Positions 59,469 through 64,000 of a stretch of 64,000 nt of DNA are shown one piece after another. A program made the position numbers and the translations under genes. A model generated the notes under the pieces. That model was not told where the DNA came from and searched no databases. It was given only the letters and a program-made list of their open reading frames with translations. The DNA comes from Gammaproteobacteria bacterium (GTDB lineage: Bacteria > Pseudomonadota > Gammaproteobacteria > Pseudomonadales > Halieaceae). Each line of letters starts with the position of its first letter. Position 1 is the first letter of the stretch. The stretch lies in NCBI GenBank assembly GCA_030427085.1, contig JAUHXH010000001.1, positions 248,001 to 312,000 on the forward strand. Reading direction: 5' to 3'.

Positions 59469-62400
59469 TTAGGGGTTGGTCTCCAGTTCGCCACTGTGGG
59501 CCAGTGCGTCCCGGCCTTCCCACCAGCGTCCGAGATCGTCAAGGATCAGGTAAAGGCAGGGTACCAGCAACAAGGTGATCACGGTGGCGAAGAGAATGCC
59601 GAAGGCCAGGGATATGGCCATCGGGACAATCTGCTGTGCCTGGGTGCTGCGTTCAAGCAGCATTGGCGCCAGTCCAAAGAACGTTGTCAGAGACGTCAGC
59701 ATGATGGCGCGGAAGCGCTTGGTGCCGCCATTGATAACCGCTGAATACAGGCTTTCGCCCTCGGCGCGGGCCTTGTTGACATGATCGACGAGGATCAGGC
59801 TGTCGTTGACGACCACACCAGACAGGGCGATAACACCCATCAGAGACATCATGCTCAGGGCGTAACTGGTCAGCCAGTGTCCCACCACTGCACCAATGAT
59901 TCCGAACGGAATTACGCCCATGATGATCAGCGGTTGCAGATAGGATTTGGTGGGTACCGCGAGCAAGGCGTAGATGCCGAACAGCGCCAGCACGAATCCA
60001 ATAAACATGCTGCGCACGAGTTTTATCTCTTCGTCAGAGATACCGGAGCGCTCCCAGCCCAGGCCGGGGTAGCGTTCAATCAGGCCTGGCATGAAGTTCT
60101 GTTCGATGTCGCCGAGAATGGTGCCCGGCTCGTTGATGGCCTTGTCCACTTCCGCAGTGATTTCCACCGCGCGCTGGAAATCAATGCGCGAGCTCTTGAG
60201 CAGGCCCTGTTCTGACTTCACCTGCGCGACGGTGTCCAGTGGGACGGCCGCGCCCTCGGGCGTGCGGATATACATGTTACCGAGCGAGGCGGTGGTTTTG
60301 CGATCTTCCGCCGGATAGCGGACCATCACTTTGATCTCATCGATGCCGCGCTGGATGCGTTGTGCCTCGGCGCCGTAGAAGGCATTGCGGACCTGCACAC
60401 CGAGGTCGTAGCGGGTGATGCCCAGGCTGCGCGCTTCCGGCAGCAGGTCGAAGTGGTATTCGTCCGCTGTGTCAGACGCCCCATTACGGATGTCGAACAC
60501 GCCGGGGTAGCTGCGCAACTGCTCTGCCAACTCTTCGCCGGCAGCTCGCATCACTTCAAAATCGTCATGTTTGAGATCGATGGAAATGGCCGCACCAAAA
60601 GACGGGCCGTCGATGTTGCTGAAAGAGAGAATCTTGACGCCGTGGATCGTGCCAGCCTGGTCCCGCCAACGGCGCATGACTTCATTGGCGTCGATTTCAC
60701 GCTGGTCTTCTTTGGTCAGTTCAACGATGAGCTTGCCGTGAATGCGATCGTGGCCGTAGCTGAACACGTAGGCGACCAGCGGGTCCTCGGTACCGACTTC
60801 CCGCTGGTACTCTTGCTGCATCGTCATCAGGCCGTCGTGCAACTGTTGCACCACCTCCAGCGTACGACGGGCGGGCGAGCCCTCGTTGAGTTCCACTTCT
60901 ACCTGGATGAACTCTCCCGGCGTGTCCGGCGCCATGATCACGCGAATGCCGCCGCTGCCTACCAGGCCGGCGCACAAGATCAGCAGGCTGAGGAAGGCCG
61001 CGAAGGTTGTATAACGGTGGTCCAGACAGCGCTCGAGGAAGGGTTTGTAACGGTAGTCGATGAAGTGGCGCAGGCGTTTGTTCACGCGCTCCTGCAGGTG
61101 ATCCACCGCCACCAGCCAGCCCGCTTTGGCGGGGCGGCTATGTGCCAGGTGAGCGGGCAGAATCCACTTGGATTCCACCAGCGAGAACACCAGGCACAAA
61201 ATCACCACCCAGCCACAGGCTTCCGGCATGGGCGCAAACATACCGTCCACAAACAGGGTGGGCGCAAAGGCGACGATGGTGGTGAGCACGCCGAAGGTGG
61301 CTGGCACCGCAACGCGGTGGACGCCCTTGATGACGTTGTCGGTGGAATAGCCGTTGGCTTCCTGCTCACTGTAGGCACTCTCGCCCATGATGATGGCGTC
61401 GTCGACCACGATGCCCAGCACGAGGATCAATCCGAAGATGGAGATCATGTTCAACGAGCCGCCGATCAAAGGCGTGTTGAACACCATCAGCGCGCCGAAG
61501 AAACACACCGGGATACCCACCATGACCCAGAACGCGAGTTTGATCTCCAGGAACAGCGCGAGCACGATAAACACCAGCAGCGCACCCATGGCCAGGTTCT
61601 TCATCATCATGGTCAGGCGACCATTCAGGTAGTAGGTGATGTCCGACCAGACTTCGAGATGCACACCGGGCGGTAAGCTCAGGTTTTTCTCCGCTACGTA
61701 GGCGCGCGCTGCCTCTGCGGTTCGCACCACGTCCTGGCTGCCCACGGCGAACACCGCCAGGCCCACAGAGAATTCGTCCTGGAACAGGGAGAAGCCGGCG
61801 TCGTCGACAAAACCGTCGTCCACTGTGGCGATGTCCCCCAGTAGCAGGCGCGTGCCATCGGGGAAGGTTTTCAACACGATGGATTCGAAGTCCTGCTGCA
61901 CATAGGCCTGGCCACGCGTGCGCAGCATGATGTCGCCGGATTCGGTTTCCACCGACCCCGCGGGCAGGTCGAGGGAAGAGGCCGCGATGATGTCGGCGAT
62001 CTGGCCCAGCGTCAGGTGGTACTGCTCAAGATCCTGCTCCGAGACTTCGATGGATATTTCGTAGTCCCGGGTGCCCATGATGTCGACCGCATTCACTTCC
62101 GGTAGCGTCATTAACTCACGCCGCACACCTTGCGCCAGCGTCTTCATGCTGCGCTCGTCCATCTCACCCATGATCTGAATCCACAGGGCTTCGATGCGTA
62201 ATTCAACCCGGCTGATGATCGGCTCTTCAGCTTCTTCGGGGAAATGCTGAATGGCGTTGACGCGGTTTTTTACGTCGTCCAGCAGCAGGTTGAAGTCGTA
62301 TCCATCGGTGGGGCGAATGAAGATGCGAGCCTGTGACTCAAGGGCGTCGGATGAAATGCGTTTGATACCGTCGAGATCGTTGATGGCTTCCTCGATCTTC

Positions 62401-62621
62401 AGCACGATGCCCTGTTCAACTTCTTCCGGCGCGGCGCCGGGGTAGGGCATGCTGATAACGATGGCATCGATGTCAAAGGCCGGGAAAATTTCCTTCTTGA
62501 TGGTCAATGCGCTGCCGATACCCACAGCGAGGATGACAAACATCAGCAGGTTGGCGGCCACAGGATTGTGGGCAAACCAGGCGATGATGCCCTTGTGCTG
62601 TGGGTTCATGTCTGGAGTCAC
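59469..62621 (-). CDS. RND efflux permease (inner-membrane pump)
   Basis: This 1050-residue protein is a resistance-nodulation-division permease with about 12 membrane helices and two large periplasmic loops. The N-terminal HNPVAANLLMFVIL and PGAAPEEVE blocks and the helix-4 VLGIVVDDAIIMGE acidic pair are typical of proton-driven pumps. GTG at 62621 overlaps the adaptor stop (GTGA); ATG at 62609 is the alternative. Proton-coupled drug or lipid export is likely; the substrate is not shown. No outer-membrane TolC-type gene is linked. Confidence 0.95.
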   Translation of the reverse strand: MTPDMNPQHKGIIAWFAHNPVAANLLMFVILAVGIGSALTIKKEIFPAFDIDAIVISMPYPGAAPEEVEQGIVLKIEEAINDLDGIKRISSDALESQARIFIRPTDGYDFNLLLDDVKNRVNAIQHFPEEAEEPIISRVELRIEALWIQIMGEMDERSMKTLAQGVRRELMTLPEVNAVDIMGTRDYEISIEVSEQDLEQYHLTLGQIADIIAASSLDLPAGSVETESGDIMLRTRGQAYVQQDFESIVLKTFPDGTRLLLGDIATVDDGFVDDAGFSLFQDEFSVGLAVFAVGSQDVVRTAEAARAYVAEKNLSLPPGVHLEVWSDITYYLNGRLTMMMKNLAMGALLVFIVLALFLEIKLAFWVMVGIPVCFFGALMVFNTPLIGGSLNMISIFGLILVLGIVVDDAIIMGESAYSEQEANGYSTDNVIKGVHRVAVPATFGVLTTIVAFAPTLFVDGMFAPMPEACGWVVILCLVFSLVESKWILPAHLAHSRPAKAGWLVAVDHLQERVNKRLRHFIDYRYKPFLERCLDHRYTTFAAFLSLLILCAGLVGSGGIRVIMAPDTPGEFIQVEVELNEGSPARRTLEVVQQLHDGLMTMQQEYQREVGTEDPLVAYVFSYGHDRIHGKLIVELTKEDQREIDANEVMRRWRDQAGTIHGVKILSFSNIDGPSFGAAISIDLKHDDFEVMRAAGEELAEQLRSYPGVFDIRNGASDTADEYHFDLLPEARSLGITRYDLGVQVRNAFYGAEAQRIQRGIDEIKVMVRYPAEDRKTTASLGNMYIRTPEGAAVPLDTVAQVKSEQGLLKSSRIDFQRAVEITAEVDKAINEPGTILGDIEQNFMPGLIERYPGLGWERSGISDEEIKLVRSMFIGFVLALFGIYALLAVPTKSYLQPLIIMGVIPFGIIGAVVGHWLTSYALSMMSLMGVIALSGVVVNDSLILVDHVNKARAEGESLYSAVINGGTKRFRAIMLTSLTTFFGLAPMLLERSTQAQQIVPMAISLAFGILFATVITLLLVPCLYLILDDLGRWWEGRDALAHSGELETNP

Positions 62622-63856
62622 AGCGAGTTGGCCTGGTCGTCGGCGGCGCTGAGTTGCTCATCGCTGCCGGATTCGGTCGCTACCTCGGAAACCATGTTGA
62701 CCAGCGCACCGGCATAGGAGTTGTCCAGAATGGTCAGGCACACCAGTTCGCCTTCTTCCAGGCCGGAAGCGACGTAGATTTCGTCACCCTCGGTCCGCAA
62801 CACGCTGACTTGCCGGCGACGCAGTTGTTGATTGGCATCCACTACCCAGACCTGATTACCTGAATGCATCGCACTGCGCGGCAGGATGACGAGGTCATCG
62901 ATGCGGCGCCCGGGAATCAGGGCTTGCACAAAACTGCCCACGCGCAGCGGTTCCTGGTGCGGATTTTCAAGAGCGTAGGGGTCATTGACCCTCACCACCG
63001 CATACAGCACGCGAGAGCGTTCATCAAAAACGCCTTCGGTACGGGTCAGAGCCCCGGTCCATAAGGTGGTCTCGCCGGCCAGCTCAGAAAACAGGTCGAT
63101 CTGGGGGGCGTCACTCAAGTCACTGAAGCCCTCTGTCGGGGGCAATTCCATATAGGCCAGACGCCCCTGGCCAATGGGCAGCCGCACTTCGGCATAATCT
63201 ACAGCAAAGATGTCAGCCACCGGTGTACCCGGGCTGACATACTGCCCCAGCTCACTCTGTTTGTTGCGGATCAGCGCGTTGTAGGGCGCACGAATGACGG
63301 TGCGGTCCAGATCGTCCTGGGCCTTGCGCAGTTCGGCGCGTGCCGAAGCCAGTTGTGCTTCGGCCTGTTCCAGTTGCGGCTTGCGCAGGTACAGGGCGGT
63401 GGCCTCGTCGCTGCGCTGGGAAGACTTGGGCAGGTTTTGCCACTCGCGCAGGGCCACCTCGGCACGGCCGCGCTCCTGTACCAGCGTTGAGTGTGCCGCG
63501 GCGACATTGGCCTGGGCCTGCATCAGGCGCGCCTGGTAGTCCCGGTCATCAATGCGTAGCAGCACGTCGCCTTCGGCCAGGAAACCGCCGGCGTTGTAGT
63601 TCTGGGCCACTTCGATGATGCGCCCCTGAATTTCCGCGACCAGCGTGGTTTGCCGATGGGGCGTTACGGTGCCCTGGGCCGCGATGGGAATTCGCACCGA
63701 GGTTTTCACTACGCGGGCAACATCCACCGTTACCGCGGGAATTTCCGGGGCTTCGGTTTCGACCTCACCGCGACTCATTACCATCAGGGTGGATAGCCCC
63801 AGGGCACCCAATAGAAGTGCCACGGGAGTCAGAATCTTTTTGGCTGCTACTGCCAC
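62618..63856 (-). CDS. RND efflux periplasmic adaptor subunit
   Basis: This 412-residue protein has one N-terminal membrane anchor (about 8-28). A membrane-fusion-protein layout follows: a lipoyl-like half (GTVTPHRQTTLVAEIQGRI near 62-80), a helical hairpin with QAEAQLASARAELRKAQDDL (about 170-190), and the second lipoyl half VIRAPYNALI. It links the inner pump to an outer-membrane channel. The start is GTG 63854-63856 with a GGCGG box upstream. It is the first gene of the pump operon. Confidence 0.94.
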   Translation of the reverse strand: MAVAAKKILTPVALLLGALGLSTLMVMSRGEVETEAPEIPAVTVDVARVVKTSVRIPIAAQGTVTPHRQTTLVAEIQGRIIEVAQNYNAGGFLAEGDVLLRIDDRDYQARLMQAQANVAAAHSTLVQERGRAEVALREWQNLPKSSQRSDEATALYLRKPQLEQAEAQLASARAELRKAQDDLDRTVIRAPYNALIRNKQSELGQYVSPGTPVADIFAVDYAEVRLPIGQGRLAYMELPPTEGFSDLSDAPQIDLFSELAGETTLWTGALTRTEGVFDERSRVLYAVVRVNDPYALENPHQEPLRVGSFVQALIPGRRIDDLVILPRSAMHSGNQVWVVDANQQLRRRQVSVLRTEGDEIYVASGLEEGELVCLTILDNSYAGALVNMVSEVATESGSDEQLSAADDQANSL

Positions 63857-63974
63857 AGGGGAACCGCCGTCTGTGTTGAGAATTCAGGGTGCTGTAGGGA
63901 CCCCGCGAGAAGGCGTCTTTATACCACAAGCCCGCCGGGGTCGCGCGTCTGCAAGATTACAACTTGGACATGAA

Positions 63975-63998
63975 AACGGCGGGTCGGTACCCGCCGTT
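63975..63998 (-). terminator. Terminator-like hairpin at the right edge
   Basis: AACGGCGGGT (63975-63984) pairs with ACCCGCCGTT (63989-63998) around CGGT. Read on the minus strand it is followed by TTTTCA. It probably ends a minus-strand gene that lies beyond the window. Confidence 0.55.
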
Positions 63999-64000
63999 GA

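Noticed and set aside
60360-61676. 438-codon open frame on the plus strand
   Set aside because: It lies wholly within the RND permease gene on the other strand. Its product has no membrane or catalytic character and is the usual antisense artefact of a GC-rich gene.
1-64000. CRISPR arrays, tRNA or rRNA genes, transposases, prophage or plasmid genes, toxin-antitoxin pairs
   Set aside because: None was recognised on reading both strands. Without a covariance search, a divergent small RNA or tRNA cannot be fully excluded.

Overview
This is a gene-dense, GC-rich window (roughly 60% G+C by eye) from a free-living, aerobic Gammaproteobacterium. The gene mix points to a marine heterotroph of the Cellvibrionales/Halieaceae (OM60/NOR5) type: an aa3-type oxidase, a TonB-dependent receptor, a steroid-dehydrogenase-like flavoprotein, acyl-CoA and aldehyde dehydrogenases, several secreted peptidases and amidohydrolases, and TPR-sulfotransferase and 2-oxoglutarate oxygenase genes. 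That placement is inferred from gene content and not demonstrated. I see no rRNA, tRNA, CRISPR array, transposase, phage gene or plasmid replication gene. There are 53 supported protein genes, one of them cut by the left edge.

Layout. 1-6.0 kb: end of a LuxR-type regulator gene, then a minus-strand respiratory operon read subunit II (with two cytochrome c domains), subunit I, two subunit III-type proteins, subunit IV, SCO1. 6.1-10.3 kb: small membrane and periplasmic proteins, an alpha/beta hydrolase and the nucleotide nucleosidase PpnN. 10.4-14.2 kb: a LysR regulator divergent from cysC-sat-DHH phosphoesterase, a PAPS-forming operon with a possible PAP phosphatase. 14.2-14.7 kb: a gene-free stretch bounded by two terminators, with several RNA-like stem-loops and a 119-bp element bearing 31-bp perfect inverted repeats. 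14.7-19.7 kb: ECF sigma and anti-sigma genes divergent from a secreted subtilase with a long acidic repeat region, plus an outer-membrane barrel and a small secreted protein. 19.7-24.3 kb: two membrane proteins and a TonB-dependent receptor. 24.4-28.0 kb: an aspartyl/asparaginyl hydroxylase-like gene overlapping a beta-propeller gene and facing a TPR-sulfotransferase gene.

28.1-31.2 kb: a glutamine-synthetase-like ligase, purC and a DUF442 protein. 31.1-34.9 kb: an M42-like hydrolase, an ATP-grasp ligase of the RimK type and a GNAT-C39 peptidase fusion, together a candidate peptide-ligase system. 35.1-44.0 kb: a TolB-propeller/amidohydrolase fusion, two saccharopine-dehydrogenase-type genes overlapping by 4 nt, a secreted M20 amidohydrolase and an M13 metalloprotease. 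44.0-47.4 kb: a phytanoyl-CoA-dioxygenase-like protein, a glycosyltransferase, a 2OG-Fe(II) oxygenase and a shortened paralogue of that oxygenase without its metal site. 47.4-55.2 kb: ppk1, a cytochrome b and a cytochrome c', a KstD-like flavoprotein, a nucleotide-transporter-like protein and an AEC transporter. 55.2-59.4 kb: acyl-CoA dehydrogenase, aldehyde dehydrogenase and glycerol kinase. 59.5-63.9 kb: an RND efflux pump pair.

How the parts may work together: Sat and CysC make PAPS, the sulfotransferase would use it and release PAP, and the DHH protein could remove the PAP. The sigma/anti-sigma pair probably controls the acidic subtilase. The strongest candidates for undescribed biology are the acidic-repeat subtilase module, the ATP-grasp/GNAT-C39/M42 trio, the 2OG-oxygenase cluster with its degenerate paralogue, and the structured gene-free region at 14.26-14.62 kb.
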